DNA from: Halopseudomonas pelagia CL-AP6
Lineage (GTDB): Bacteria; Pseudomonadota; Gammaproteobacteria; Pseudomonadales; Pseudomonadaceae
Assembly (NCBI RefSeq): GCF_000410875.1
Contig: NZ_AROI01000025.1
Span: 1 to 64,000 of the forward strand
Reading direction: 5' to 3'
DNA length: 64,000 bases
Numbering within the stretch: the first letter of the stretch is position 1; each line of letters starts with the position of its first letter. A model generated the notes under the pieces. That model was not told the DNA's origin and did no database searches. It was given only the letters and a program-made list of their open reading frames with translations. Shown piece by piece: positions 51,732 through 60,473 of this stretch. A program made the translations under genes and the position numbers.

Positions 51732-52220
51732 TTAAAGGCTGCAGCACTGCTTGAATTTCTTGCCCGAGCCGCAAGGGCAGGGATCGTTTCTGCCCGCCTG
51801 GATCGGATGGTTTGGGTCGATAAAAAACCAGCGATCCTGTTTCCTGACAAAATCCGAACACTCCCGGTGACTGTGTCGCTGCCCATCTGGGTCAGCCCAG
51901 TGCGCGGCAAAAGTCACCTGGGCGCGCTGCGCGTGTTGGTCAACAGGCGGGGCCGCTTCAACATCCAGCCCGAGCCAGGTGCTGGCGCTACTCCACTGCG
52001 CCATGGCCTGGTAATCAAGCAATGATTGCTGGGCAGGCAATGTGCTGCTTACCAGATAATCGACAAGTCCAAGGGCGTAAGCGCTGTAGCGCGAGCGCAT
52101 CAGCTGTTCGGCATCAAGCGCTGGCGCGTCCGTGTGCAAGGGTTGGCAGCACTCGTGGTACTGCTTACCGGTGCCGCAGGGGCACTCTGAAGGCGTGGGC
52201 GTAGAAGAAGAGCCTTGCAT
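51732..52220 (-). CDS. YchJ/UPF0225-family protein with two SEC-C motifs
   Basis: A 162 aa protein with a metal-binding SEC-C motif at each end: CPCGTGKQYHECC near residue 15 and CPCGSGKKFKQCC at the C-terminus. Between them is the UPF0225 (NTF2-like) core starting MRSRYSAYALG. SEC-C motifs bind zinc; in SecA they contact SecB and ribosomes, but the role here is unknown. The ATG at 52220 has GGTGG upstream; a GTG at 52229 overlapping the previous gene is an alternative start. Coupled to the DUF6231-like gene by 2 bases. Confidence 0.88.
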   Translation of the reverse strand: MQGSSSTPTPSECPCGTGKQYHECCQPLHTDAPALDAEQLMRSRYSAYALGLVDYLVSSTLPAQQSLLDYQAMAQWSSASTWLGLDVEAAPPVDQHAQRAQVTFAAHWADPDGQRHSHRECSDFVRKQDRWFFIDPNHPIQAGRNDPCPCGSGKKFKQCCSL

Positions 52221-52222
52221 AC

Positions 52223-52708
52223 TTACCACCAGTATTTATCAAACATGTCCGGATTGGCCCAGTATTTGGAGTTCAGCCAGTCAGGCACGCTCTTGTACTC
52301 AGCCAAATCATAGGTGAATAGGGTCAGGCTGCGCTGATCCTTGTCGAAACGGGCATGACGCCGCATTGCCAGCCCGAAAAAATCATTCTCCTGCCATCCG
52401 TCAGCCGCCTGCAAATCCACCAATACCGCCATGCGGCTGACGCTAAGATTACGCAGGCCGGCAAGCAGCTCGACACCTGTGCGCATGGCCAGGGTTTCCA
52501 ATTGGTCGGCGACAATGGCCAGATCATAACGCCGGTTGGCTAACGCCGCAGGCAGCGGCACCTGGCTGGTACTGGTTACCTCGCAGCCGGCATGCGCCGC
52601 GCAAAAGGCGCTGACAGCCGGGACCGGCTCGCGGCTAATGCACAGCAGGCTGGTCGGCTGATACTGGTCAAGTATCGCCAACAGGGCAGAAGTGGGGCTG
52701 TCTGACAT
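52223..52708 (-). CDS. DUF6231-like protein of unknown function
   Basis: A 161 aa soluble protein with an alternating alpha/beta pattern like a degenerate Rossmann domain: SLLCISREP, RRYDLAIVADQLETL, RMAVLVDLQ, without a SAM or nucleotide glycine loop. It ends with an aromatic-rich tail (WLNSKYWANPDMFDKYWW). I assign it to DUF6231 of Pseudomonas from memory, with modest certainty. First gene of a two-gene unit with the YchJ-like gene, divergent from dinG. Confidence 0.75.
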   Translation of the reverse strand: MSDSPTSALLAILDQYQPTSLLCISREPVPAVSAFCAAHAGCEVTSTSQVPLPAALANRRYDLAIVADQLETLAMRTGVELLAGLRNLSVSRMAVLVDLQAADGWQENDFFGLAMRRHARFDKDQRSLTLFTYDLAEYKSVPDWLNSKYWANPDMFDKYWW

Positions 52709-52853
52709 AAACTTTCCTGTCGATCCAAAAAATCAGGGCATTTAGCTTCAGGCCTTAACCCGCTAGCCGCAAGCGAAAACTGCAAGTAAAGCGGTTCCCC
52801 GCCAGGCGGTCGTTTGTTGCCTTGCAGATCATCGTTGAAAAGACCATCAGTGT

Positions 52854-52859
52854 TATCAT
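52854..52859 (+). promoter_or_regulatory. candidate -10 of dinG
   Basis: TATCAT preceded by TGT, an extended -10, 22 bases before the dinG ATG at 52882. The -35 region is poor and no LexA box is visible, although dinG is SOS-regulated in E. coli. Confidence 0.35.
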
Positions 52860-52881
52860 GCCGTCCTTATCCGGAGCCCGC

Positions 52882-55014
52882 ATGCTGAATGATGAACTGA
52901 AAGGCCAGATCCAGACGGCCTACCGCACCTTTCTCGAAAACAAGTCGCTGAAGCCGCGTTACGGCCAGCGGATGATGATTGCCGAGGTCGCCAAGCTGTT
53001 CGGTGGTATCAAGCTGAACGACGAAAACCGTCGTGACGGCGATCCGGCCGTGGCGGTCGTGGAAGCGGGCACTGGCACCGGCAAGACTGTCGCCTATTGC
53101 CTGGCTGCAATACCGATCGCCAAGCACCTGGGCAAACCGCTGGTCATCTCCACTGCCACGGTCGCGTTGCAGGAACAGATCGTGCTCAAGGATCTGCCCG
53201 ACATTCAGCGCAATGCCGGGCTGAACTTCCAGTTTTCCTTGGCCAAGGGCCGTGGGCGTTATGTCTGTTTGTCCAAGCTCGATCAACTGCTCAGCGAAAA
53301 CCAGTCCTTGGCCAGCCGCCAGCAGGGCTTTGCCGACGAAGGCTTCAATCTTGAAGTAGATGAAGCCGGCCTCAAACTCTACACCCGCATGGTCGAATCA
53401 TTGGCCAGCAAGAAATGGGACGGCGAACGCGACTCCTGGCCCGAGGCACTGGCCGATCAGGACTGGTCGCGGCTAACCACCGATCATATCCAGTGCACCA
53501 ATCGGCGTTGCGGACATTTCAACCAATGCGTGTTCTACAAGGCTCGCGAAGGTGTGCAGAAGGTCGACGTAATCGTCACCAATCACGACCTGGTATTGGC
53601 CGATCTGGCCTTGGGCGGCGGCGCCATCCTGCCCGACCCACGTGATTGTCTGTATATTTTCGATGAAGGCCATCACTTGCCGGACAAGGCCATCGCCCAT
53701 TTTGCCCACCACACGCGCATGGCTGCCACCGCCGAATGGCTGGAGCAACTGGACAAAAACCTCAGCAAACTGCTGGCGCAACATCCGTTACCGGGTGATT
53801 TTGGCCGCTTTCTCGAACAGGTGCCACAGCTGGCGCGTGATCTGAAGCCGCACCAGCAATTTATGGCGCAGGCTTTGACCGAAGTATCCGACTTTGCCAG
53901 TGCCGAAGACGTCACCGGCCAGGTGCGGCCACAGCACCGCTTCAAGGACGGCGTGATTCCCGAGCACCTGCGCGATATGGGCCTCGAACTCAAGGCCGGT
54001 TTCGGGCGGATCACCGACCTGCTGCAACGCCTGGTCGATCAGTTGAAAGACGCAATGGATGGTGAAGCGGTGGGCGTCACCTCGCATCAAGCCGAAGAAT
54101 GGTACCCCCTGTTCGGCGCGCTGTTGGCGCGCTCCCAGGGCAACTGGACACTCTGGACCCAGTTCTGTCTCGAAGACGCCGAAGACAAACCGCCGACAGC
54201 GCGCTGGCTGACGCTGACCGAACAGAACGATATAGAAGTGCACGTCAGCCCGATCATGGCCGCCGATACCCTGCGGCAGTTCCTCTGGTACACCGCGTTT
54301 GGCTGCCTCGTGACCTCCGCGACGCTGACCGCCCTCGGCCGGTTCGACCGCTTCAGCATGCGCGCCGGCTTGCCCAAAGGCGCCGTCTGCACCCTGGCGC
54401 CCAGCCCGTTCCAGTACGCCGAAAAGGGCGTGCTGCGCATCCCCAATCATGGCGCCGACCCGCGTGACGGCCCTGGCCACAGCGCCTCAATTATCGAGCA
54501 TTTGCCGAGCATTCTGGCTGATGCCATGGGCAGTTTGGTGCTGTTTTCCTCGCGCCGGCAGATGCTTGAAGTCTACGCCGGCCTGCCTCGGGATTTCCGC
54601 GAACGCGTGCTGGTGCAGGGTGACCTGTCTAAGCAGGAACTGATCCGCCAGCACCGCGCGCAGGTTGATAAAGAAAATCCCAGCGTGATTTTCGGCCTGG
54701 CCAGTTTTGCCGAAGGCGTCGATTTGCCGGGGCGTTACTGTGAGCACGTGGTGATTGCCAAGATTCCCTTCGCCGTGCCGGATGATCCGGTGGAAGCGGC
54801 GCTCAGCGAATGGATCGAGCACAATGGCGGCAATCCCTTTATGGAGATCGCCGTACCGGACGCCAGCCTGCGGCTGATCCAGGCCTGCGGGCGATTGCTG
54901 CGTAATGAACAGGACAGCGGTGTGGTCACGCTGCTGGATCGCCGACTGGTGACCCAGCGTTATGGCAAGGCGATTCTCAATGCCTTGCCGCCGTTTCGGC
55001 GGGAGATTGATTAG
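52882..55014 (+). CDS. dinG: ATP-dependent DNA helicase DinG
   Basis: XPD-like superfamily 2 helicase of 710 aa that unwinds R-loops and forked DNA 5'-3'. Walker A EAGTGTGKT at 61-69, the iron-sulfur cluster region with cysteines in RGRYVCLSK and IQCTNRRCGHFNQCVFY, the DEGH box (IFDEGHHLPD), then the C-terminal helicase motifs LFSSRRQM, FGLASFAEGVDLPG and QACGRLLRNEQDSG. The ATG at 52882 follows GGAG; an in-frame ATG at 52822 is not supported. A heptad repeat follows the stop. Confidence 0.95.
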   Translation: MLNDELKGQIQTAYRTFLENKSLKPRYGQRMMIAEVAKLFGGIKLNDENRRDGDPAVAVVEAGTGTGKTVAYCLAAIPIAKHLGKPLVISTATVALQEQIVLKDLPDIQRNAGLNFQFSLAKGRGRYVCLSKLDQLLSENQSLASRQQGFADEGFNLEVDEAGLKLYTRMVESLASKKWDGERDSWPEALADQDWSRLTTDHIQCTNRRCGHFNQCVFYKAREGVQKVDVIVTNHDLVLADLALGGGAILPDPRDCLYIFDEGHHLPDKAIAHFAHHTRMAATAEWLEQLDKNLSKLLAQHPLPGDFGRFLEQVPQLARDLKPHQQFMAQALTEVSDFASAEDVTGQVRPQHRFKDGVIPEHLRDMGLELKAGFGRITDLLQRLVDQLKDAMDGEAVGVTSHQAEEWYPLFGALLARSQGNWTLWTQFCLEDAEDKPPTARWLTLTEQNDIEVHVSPIMAADTLRQFLWYTAFGCLVTSATLTALGRFDRFSMRAGLPKGAVCTLAPSPFQYAEKGVLRIPNHGADPRDGPGHSASIIEHLPSILADAMGSLVLFSSRRQMLEVYAGLPRDFRERVLVQGDLSKQELIRQHRAQVDKENPSVIFGLASFAEGVDLPGRYCEHVVIAKIPFAVPDDPVEAALSEWIEHNGGNPFMEIAVPDASLRLIQACGRLLRNEQDSGVVTLLDRRLVTQRYGKAILNALPPFRREID

Positions 55015-55022
55015 TCGTTACT

Positions 55023-55043
55023 TAGCGGCAAGCTACAAGCTAA
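55023..55043. repeat. heptad repeat downstream of dinG
   Basis: TAGCGGC, AAGCTAC and AAGCTAA in tandem, nine bases after the dinG stop. It shares GCAAGCTACAAG (55028-55039) exactly with the copy after tcdA. Confidence 0.55.
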
Positions 55044-55255
55044 ACCCGGTGTTGGGGGGTAGAAGCGTTGAAATGGAAGGCACAGAGTTGAGGGGTTGCC
55101 GTTCGGGAGTGCCGCCCAGCACGGATTAGAATAATCGGTTTTTGCGCCCTCTTTACCGGCCTCAGCTTTACCTCAAGCTCGCAGTCGCTCTATCACCCGG
55201 TCGCACACAAACGCTATTCCAGCTGTTTATGAGTACTGTAATAGCAACCACGCTC

Positions 55256-55269
55256 GGGTTTAATAACCC
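55256..55269. promoter_or_regulatory. small dyad upstream of the serine hydrolase gene
   Basis: GGGTT-TAAT-AACCC lies 30 bases before the start at 55299, in the otherwise featureless 284-base gap after dinG. No clear promoter was found there; the closest is a weak TTCCAG/TAATAG pair just upstream. An operator or small RNA hairpin is possible. Confidence 0.3.
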
Positions 55270-55298
55270 CATAACAACCTCCAATAGGGAAGCATTCC

Positions 55299-56471
55299 AT
55301 GAGCAACGTCCAGGGCTATTTCGATCCGCGTTTCGAAACCGTACGCGAACTGTTTGCCGAGCAGCAGACTGATGAGCAGGCGCGCGGTAGCGCCTTGTGC
55401 GTGACCGTCGGCGGCGAAACGGTGCTGGATCTGTGGCAGGGCGTGGTAGATAAGGACAATCAGCAGGTCTGGGAACAGGACACACTGGTTAACGTATTCT
55501 CCTGTACCAAACCGCTGGGCGCAGTCGCGCTATTGCAGCAGGTCGAAGCCGGTCGTATCGAACTCGATAGCCCGCTGGCTGACGCCTGGCCCGAATTTGC
55601 CCGGGCTGGCAAAGAACAGGTCACCCTGCGCCAGGTGCTCAGCCATCGCTCGGGCTTGTCCGCTATCAGTCAAACATTGCCCCCCGAAGCTCTATTCGAC
55701 TGGGATGCCATGACCGCCGCGCTGGTCGCCCAAACGCCCTGGTGGCCACCCGGTGAAACCCACGGCTACGCACCGGTCACCTACGCCTGGCTGCTCGGCG
55801 AGCCGCTCAGACGGCTGAGCGGAGAACGTCCCGGCGGCTACATTCGGCAGCATATCTGTCAGCCGCTGGGCATGGACTTTTTCGTTGGTGTGCCAGATGA
55901 CCAGTTGCAGCGTATCGCCCACGTATCGCGGCTGCGCAATCAATACGGCGACGACTACGCGCGCAAACTCTTCGCCTCCATGGGCCAGCCCGAGGGTATG
56001 GGCTTCAAAGCCTTCGGCAACCCCTCGAGCATGATGGTCAGTACCAACAAACGCGAATGGCAGCAGGCTGAAATATTTTCTGCCAATGGCACCGGCAATG
56101 CCCGTTCCCTTGCGCGTTTCTGGCAAGTGCTAGCCCACGGCGGCAGCCTGGACGGCGCGCATCTGCTGGATAGCGACTTAGTCGGCCTGATGCGTAGCGA
56201 GCACAGCCAGGGGATGGATAAAACCCTGCTCGCACCCACGCGTTTCGGCCTCGGCGTCATGCTCGAACAGGACTACGAAGGTGGCGGTTTCGGCATGGGC
56301 TCCCAGGCCTTCGGGCATCCAGGTGCCGGCGGCTCGCTGGGCTTTTGCGATCCCGAGGCCGGCGTCGGCTTTGGCTATGTCACCAACGCCATGGGTCCCT
56401 ATGTACTGATGGATCCACGGGCGCTGGCACTGAGCCGCGAAATCTATCGCTGTCTGAAACAGCAGGATTGA
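55299..56471 (+). CDS. beta-lactamase-fold serine hydrolase (EstB-like esterase)
   Basis: A 390 aa class C beta-lactamase-fold enzyme. The nucleophile motif SxxK is S68-C-T-K71 in NVFSCTKPLG, and the second motif is YAP (GYAPVTYAWLLGE) near 150, where beta-lactamases have YxN. A HPGAGGSLGFCDP segment replaces the KTG box. There is no signal peptide, so it is likely cytoplasmic, as for EstB-type esterases. The substrate is unknown; true beta-lactamase activity is unlikely. Strong ribosome-binding site (AGGGAAG) before the ATG. Confidence 0.88.
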   Translation: MSNVQGYFDPRFETVRELFAEQQTDEQARGSALCVTVGGETVLDLWQGVVDKDNQQVWEQDTLVNVFSCTKPLGAVALLQQVEAGRIELDSPLADAWPEFARAGKEQVTLRQVLSHRSGLSAISQTLPPEALFDWDAMTAALVAQTPWWPPGETHGYAPVTYAWLLGEPLRRLSGERPGGYIRQHICQPLGMDFFVGVPDDQLQRIAHVSRLRNQYGDDYARKLFASMGQPEGMGFKAFGNPSSMMVSTNKREWQQAEIFSANGTGNARSLARFWQVLAHGGSLDGAHLLDSDLVGLMRSEHSQGMDKTLLAPTRFGLGVMLEQDYEGGGFGMGSQAFGHPGAGGSLGFCDPEAGVGFGYVTNAMGPYVLMDPRALALSREIYRCLKQQD

Positions 56472-56548
56472 TGCAGAGCTTGTCCGGCGTCAATGTCCTG
56501 CGCGCGTAAAGTGCTAGCATAAGAGCATTGTGACCCGGAGTAGTGAAT

Positions 56549-57190
56549 ATGAAATCCGATGTAGCCGAACTGCGTCGCGACTATACCCGCGACGGCCTGC
56601 TGGAAACCCAGGCACCTGAAGAACCCCTGAGCCTGTTCGCCACCTGGTTTGAACAGGCGGTAGAAATCGAAACCACCGAAGCCAACGCCATGATGCTCGC
56701 TACCGTCGATGGGGCTGGTCAGCCCCATCTGCGCACGCTGCTGCTCAAGGGCGTGGATGATCGTGGTTTCGTGTTTTTCACCAACTATGAAAGCGCCAAA
56801 GGCCAGCAGCTCCAAGCTAATCCCCAAGCCGCGATCACCTTCTGGTGGCATGACCTGGAGCGCCAAGTACGCATTGAGGGTGCGGTCGAGCGCATCAGCG
56901 ATGAAGAGTCCGACGCCTATTATCACAGCCGTCCGCTGGGCAGTCGGTTGGGTGCCTGGGCCTCCCCGCAGAGCGAGGTTATTGCCAGCCGCGATGTGCT
57001 GGAGAACAACCTCGAGCAACTACAGCAGCAGTACGCCGACCAAGCTCCCGAACGCCCCCCGCACTGGGGCGGTTTTCGTCTCAAGCCAGAGCTGATCGAG
57101 TTCTGGCAGGGCCGGCCAAGCCGCCTGCACGACCGGCTCAATTACCGACTGATCGACGGTAGCTGGCGGCGCGAACGCCTGGCACCCTGA
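56549..57190 (+). CDS. pdxH: pyridoxamine 5'-phosphate oxidase
   Basis: FMN-dependent final step of PLP synthesis and salvage; 213 aa. Conserved parts: the N-terminal [30 protein letters not shown] (FMN contact), [10 protein letters not shown], the [18 protein letters not shown] segment with [16 protein letters not shown], and the C-terminal [10 protein letters not shown] substrate motif. The ATG at 56549 has GGAG eight bases upstream; a GTG two codons earlier is less likely. Confidence 0.97.
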   Translation: MKSDVAELRRDYTRDGLLETQAPEEPLSLFATWFEQAVEIETTEANAMMLATVDGAGQPHLRTLLLKGVDDRGFVFFTNYESAKGQQLQANPQAAITFWWHDLERQVRIEGAVERISDEESDAYYHSRPLGSRLGAWASPQSEVIASRDVLENNLEQLQQQYADQAPERPPHWGGFRLKPELIEFWQGRPSRLHDRLNYRLIDGSWRRERLAP

Positions 57191-57212
57191 TGCTTGCGAC
57201 CTAGCAGCTTTT

Positions 57213-57245
57213 CCCTCACTCTTGTGGCAAACAACAGGGTGAGGG
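57213..57245 (+). promoter_or_regulatory. hairpin masking the ribosome-binding site of the SDR gene
   Basis: CCCTCAC (57213-57219) pairs perfectly with GTGAGGG (57239-57245), with an inner TTGT/ACAA pairing. The GAGGG inside the right arm is the only ribosome-binding site, nine bases before the ATG at 57255. Confidence 0.5.
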
Positions 57246-57254
57246 CAGGCCATC

Positions 57255-58073
57255 ATGGTCAGGGGCGCGTTTCAGCAGAAAGTGGTTGTCATTACCGGCG
57301 GTTGCGCAGGTATCGGGCGCGCGTTGGCATTGAGATTTGCCCAGTCCGGTGCGCGAATCGCCATTCTGGATGTGCAGGACGAGCCCCTGCTGGCATTCCG
57401 GCAGCAACTGATGGATAAACTCAACGCCGAAGTCCTGGCGATCCGTTGTGATGTTGCCGACCCCCAGGCGTGCGAGCAGGCCATCTGTCAGGTGCTCGAG
57501 CATTTTGGCGGTATTGACGTACTGATCAACAACGCCGGCATCACCCATCGCAGCGCCTTCGCCGATACCGATCTTGCGGTGTTCCAACGGATCATGGCGG
57601 TCAACTACTTCGGTGCCTTGCACTGCACCCAGCAGGCATTGCCGAGCATCGTGCAACGCCAAGGGCAGATTATCGTACTCAGTTCACTGTCGAGCTTCGC
57701 TCCGCTGTTGTACCGCAGTGCCTACAACGCCAGCAAACATGCACTGCATGGCCTGTTCGAAACGCTGCGCATGGAGATCCGCCCGCAGGGCGTGAACGTG
57801 ATGTTGGTCACCCCAGGCTTTACCGCCACGGATATCCGCAAAAATGCGTTGGTCGGGGACGGTTCGGTCAGTAAGCAGATTATCAATGCACCCTTCAAGG
57901 TGTCTTCGCCGAGCGACGTGGCCGATGATATCTACCGCGGGGCAGTAAAGCGCAAACAGTTGATGGTGCTATCCAACGTTGACTGGCGGGCACGTTTGCT
58001 GGCGCGATGGTTCCCCGGCCTGTTCGAGCGCTGGATGTTGCCCAAGCTGTCCGGCGTCAAACCAGAACGTTGA
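57255..58073 (+). CDS. short-chain dehydrogenase/reductase
   Basis: SDR of 272 aa. Cofactor motif TGGCAGIG at 14-21, an Asp after beta 2 (ILDVQ) that suggests NAD(H) preference, NNAG near 93, catalytic Ser in LSSLSSF, and YNASK. The C-terminal 45 residues (RKQLMVLSNVDWRARLLARW followed by a hydrophobic/basic tail) suggest membrane association, as in some lipid-active SDRs. Substrate unknown. Its ribosome-binding site is inside a hairpin, 65 bases after pdxH; no terminator separates the two. Confidence 0.88.
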   Translation: MVRGAFQQKVVVITGGCAGIGRALALRFAQSGARIAILDVQDEPLLAFRQQLMDKLNAEVLAIRCDVADPQACEQAICQVLEHFGGIDVLINNAGITHRSAFADTDLAVFQRIMAVNYFGALHCTQQALPSIVQRQGQIIVLSSLSSFAPLLYRSAYNASKHALHGLFETLRMEIRPQGVNVMLVTPGFTATDIRKNALVGDGSVSKQIINAPFKVSSPSDVADDIYRGAVKRKQLMVLSNVDWRARLLARWFPGLFERWMLPKLSGVKPER

Positions 58074-58094
58074 TGTCAGGTAGGCGTGTCTGGG

Positions 58095-59330
58095 TTACAA
58101 GCCCAGATAGTCGATCGCGCCCTGACCTGCGCGACGCCCGCTGGCAAAGCACGCTGTTAGCAGGTAGCCGCCAGTGGGCGCTTCCCAATTGAGCATCTCT
58201 CCAGCGCAGAAGACTCCGGGCAGGTCCTTGAGCATCAGGTTCTGATCAAAGGCTTCGCGGACTACGCCGCCCGCACTACTGATGGCTTCATCCAAAGGAC
58301 GCATGCCGGTCAATTCAACAGGCAATGTTTTGATGCTGGCCGCCAAGCGGGCCGCGTCAGAGAATATCTGCTTGTCCAGGCACTCGTGCAGCAGGGCGAT
58401 CTTCAATGTATCAAGGCCTGCGCGCTTGCGCAGGACCGAGGCCAGTGTCTGGCCAGACCGTGGCTTGCGCAACGTCTCGGCAAGTTGTTCGCCCGTGCGA
58501 TCCGGGGCCAGGTCCAGTGTTAGCCGCGCCTGGCCGTTCTGCAGTAGTTGATCGCGCAGCGGCGCAGACAGGGCATAGATCAAACTACCTTCCAGGCCGT
58601 CATGGGTAACGATGCATTCGCCGCGCTTTTCCCACGTGCTGCCGTCGGGCAGTACCAGTCTGGCAATAATCTGTTTAAGCGGATGGCCGGCAAAGCGCTG
58701 ACTTAGGTGTGAGCTCCACTGGCGGGTAAAACCGCCGTTGGCGGGTAGCAAGTCACGCACCTTGATGCCTTGCGTTTGTAGCAGGTTAACCCAGGCGCCG
58801 TCTGACCCTAGCCGCGACCAACTGCCGCCGCCCAATGCCAGTATCACAGCGCGGTGAGTCTTGGTTTGCTGGCCCTGCGGGGTATCAAACAGACACTGGT
58901 GCTGCGCATTCCAGCCTATCCAGCGGTGGCGGTTATGCAAGCTTACGCCTTGCTCGCGCAGCCGCCTAAGCCAGGCGCGGAGCAATGGGGCGGCTTTCAT
59001 GTCTGAAGGGAATACGCGGCCGGACGAACCGATAAAGGTGTCTATTCCCAAACTGTGAATCCACTCGCGCAGTTGGCTGGCGTCGAACTCGGCCAGCCAT
59101 TCGCTCACCCAGGGGCTGGCTTCGCGGTAGCGGCTGACAAAGCCGGCGGCCTCTTCGGAATGGGTAATATTCATCCCGCCGACGCCAGCAAGCAGAAACT
59201 TGCGCCCTACCGAGGGCATGGCATCGTAAACATCCACCGCCAAACCTGCCGCGGCCAGCGTTTCGGCGGCCATCAAGCCGGCAGGGCCGGCACCGATAAC
59301 GGCGACACTGGATGACGAAGGTGAACGCAT
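58095..59330 (-). CDS. BaiN/HI0933-type FAD flavoprotein
   Basis: NAD(P)/FAD-dependent oxidoreductase of 411 aa. The dinucleotide-binding motif is VIGAGPAGLMAAETL near the N-terminus; RKFLLAGVGGMNITH and the C-terminal GVFCAGEMLNWEAPTGGYLL are signatures of the HI0933 family (TIGR03862-like subgroup). No physiological substrate is established for the subgroup; it has structural similarity to flavoproteins such as TrmFO and BaiN. It is convergent with the SDR gene (21 bases) and 35 bases after the histone-deacetylase-like gene, possibly co-transcribed with it. Confidence 0.88.
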   Translation of the reverse strand: MRSPSSSSVAVIGAGPAGLMAAETLAAAGLAVDVYDAMPSVGRKFLLAGVGGMNITHSEEAAGFVSRYREASPWVSEWLAEFDASQLREWIHSLGIDTFIGSSGRVFPSDMKAAPLLRAWLRRLREQGVSLHNRHRWIGWNAQHQCLFDTPQGQQTKTHRAVILALGGGSWSRLGSDGAWVNLLQTQGIKVRDLLPANGGFTRQWSSHLSQRFAGHPLKQIIARLVLPDGSTWEKRGECIVTHDGLEGSLIYALSAPLRDQLLQNGQARLTLDLAPDRTGEQLAETLRKPRSGQTLASVLRKRAGLDTLKIALLHECLDKQIFSDAARLAASIKTLPVELTGMRPLDEAISSAGGVVREAFDQNLMLKDLPGVFCAGEMLNWEAPTGGYLLTACFASGRRAGQGAIDYLGL

Positions 59331-59365
59331 GGGGGAGGTCCGTTGAGCAAATGTTGGCCGGCAGT

Positions 59366-60286
59366 TTAACTCAATCCCCTCTCACGCCAAATCTGCTGCG
59401 CACTGTGATGCAAAATGGCATGACGGCGGGCGAGGGCTTCGCGATTGCTGTCATAACCGCCACCAATCACCGCGCACACCGGAATGTCGCGGGCCAGGCA
59501 ATGTTCGATAACCTGGCGGTCGCGTCGCGCTATGCCCTGGTCGGTCAAATTCAGATAACCGAGCGCGTCCTGCTGATGCACATCCACGCCAGCGTCATAG
59601 AGCAGCAGATCGGGTTGATAGAGTGGCAGCAAGTAATTGAGCACATCATCGACAATGCGGATATAGCCCTCATCATCCAGGTTCCTGGGCAACGGAATGT
59701 CCCAGTCACTGTGGGCTTTGCGTGCCGGAAAGTTATTTTCACAGTGCAGCGAGACAGTGATGGCCTCGGCATCGTGCTCGAGAATACGGGCGGTACCATC
59801 GCCCTGATGCACATCGCAATCGAAGATCAGTACGCGCTGAGCCTTGCCGCTGGCCAACATATAGCGGCTGATGATTGCCAGATCGTTGAACACGCAGAAG
59901 CCGGAAGCGAAGTCGTAATGGGCGTGGTGGGTGCCGCCGGCTAGATGGCATGCCAAGCCGTATTGTAAGGCCAGCTCGGCGGTCAGTATCGAACCACCTA
60001 CCGCTCGAGTGGTTCTGCGCACCAGAGCTTCACTCCAGGGCAGGCCCATGCGCCGCAGCTCCTGCGTGGCCAGGCTGGCATCATGGAAGCGGGCAACGTA
60101 ATCCGGATCGTGCGCCAGGGCGAGCAGGTCATCCGGACAAATTTGCGGTAAGCACAGGTTGCCATCATGCAGCGTGCCAGTGGCGCGCAGGTGGTCGTGC
60201 AAGCGCACAAATTTGTCCATCGGAAAGCGATGGGCGGCCGGGAATTCAAAGCTGTAATCCGGATGGTAGACCAGGGGCAGATCCAT
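59366..60286 (-). CDS. histone-deacetylase-family amidohydrolase
   Basis: Zinc amidohydrolase of 306 aa, class IV-like arginase/deacetylase fold. Visible: YHPDYSFEFPAAHRFPMDK at the N-terminus, the active-site His pair in LAGGTHHAHYDF, zinc ligands D and H in FDCDVHQGDGTA, a third Asp in DAGVDVHQQDALG and the GGGYDSN loop. Bacterial members act on acetylpolyamines or small acetyl amides, but the substrate here is unknown. GAGGAG precedes the ATG. It is divergent from tesB. Confidence 0.92.
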   Translation of the reverse strand: MDLPLVYHPDYSFEFPAAHRFPMDKFVRLHDHLRATGTLHDGNLCLPQICPDDLLALAHDPDYVARFHDASLATQELRRMGLPWSEALVRRTTRAVGGSILTAELALQYGLACHLAGGTHHAHYDFASGFCVFNDLAIISRYMLASGKAQRVLIFDCDVHQGDGTARILEHDAEAITVSLHCENNFPARKAHSDWDIPLPRNLDDEGYIRIVDDVLNYLLPLYQPDLLLYDAGVDVHQQDALGYLNLTDQGIARRDRQVIEHCLARDIPVCAVIGGGYDSNREALARRHAILHHSAQQIWRERGLS

Positions 60287-60385
60287 CCATGCTCCTCACT
60301 TGACGATAATCGGCCAGCAGTATGATTCAGTGGCCTAGCCGGCAACAACCACGCAGGCGTTACCAAAAACGACGGTTTAGCGGTT

Positions 60386-60410
60386 AGAATGTCCCGCTGG
60401 GTGACATTCT
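60386..60410. promoter_or_regulatory. perfect inverted repeat over the predicted tesB promoter
   Basis: AGAATGTC (60386-60393) and GACATTCT (60403-60410), nine bases apart. It overlaps a TAGAAT -10 hexamer (60385-60390) and would be centred on the transcription start, a classic repressor position. It lies 64 bases before the tesB ATG. Confidence 0.5.
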
Positions 60411-60473
60411 GTCGCAGCGCTTTTATATCGTTTCCGGTCTTATGGGCCGGCTGCCGTCGAGGAACCAAGCACT

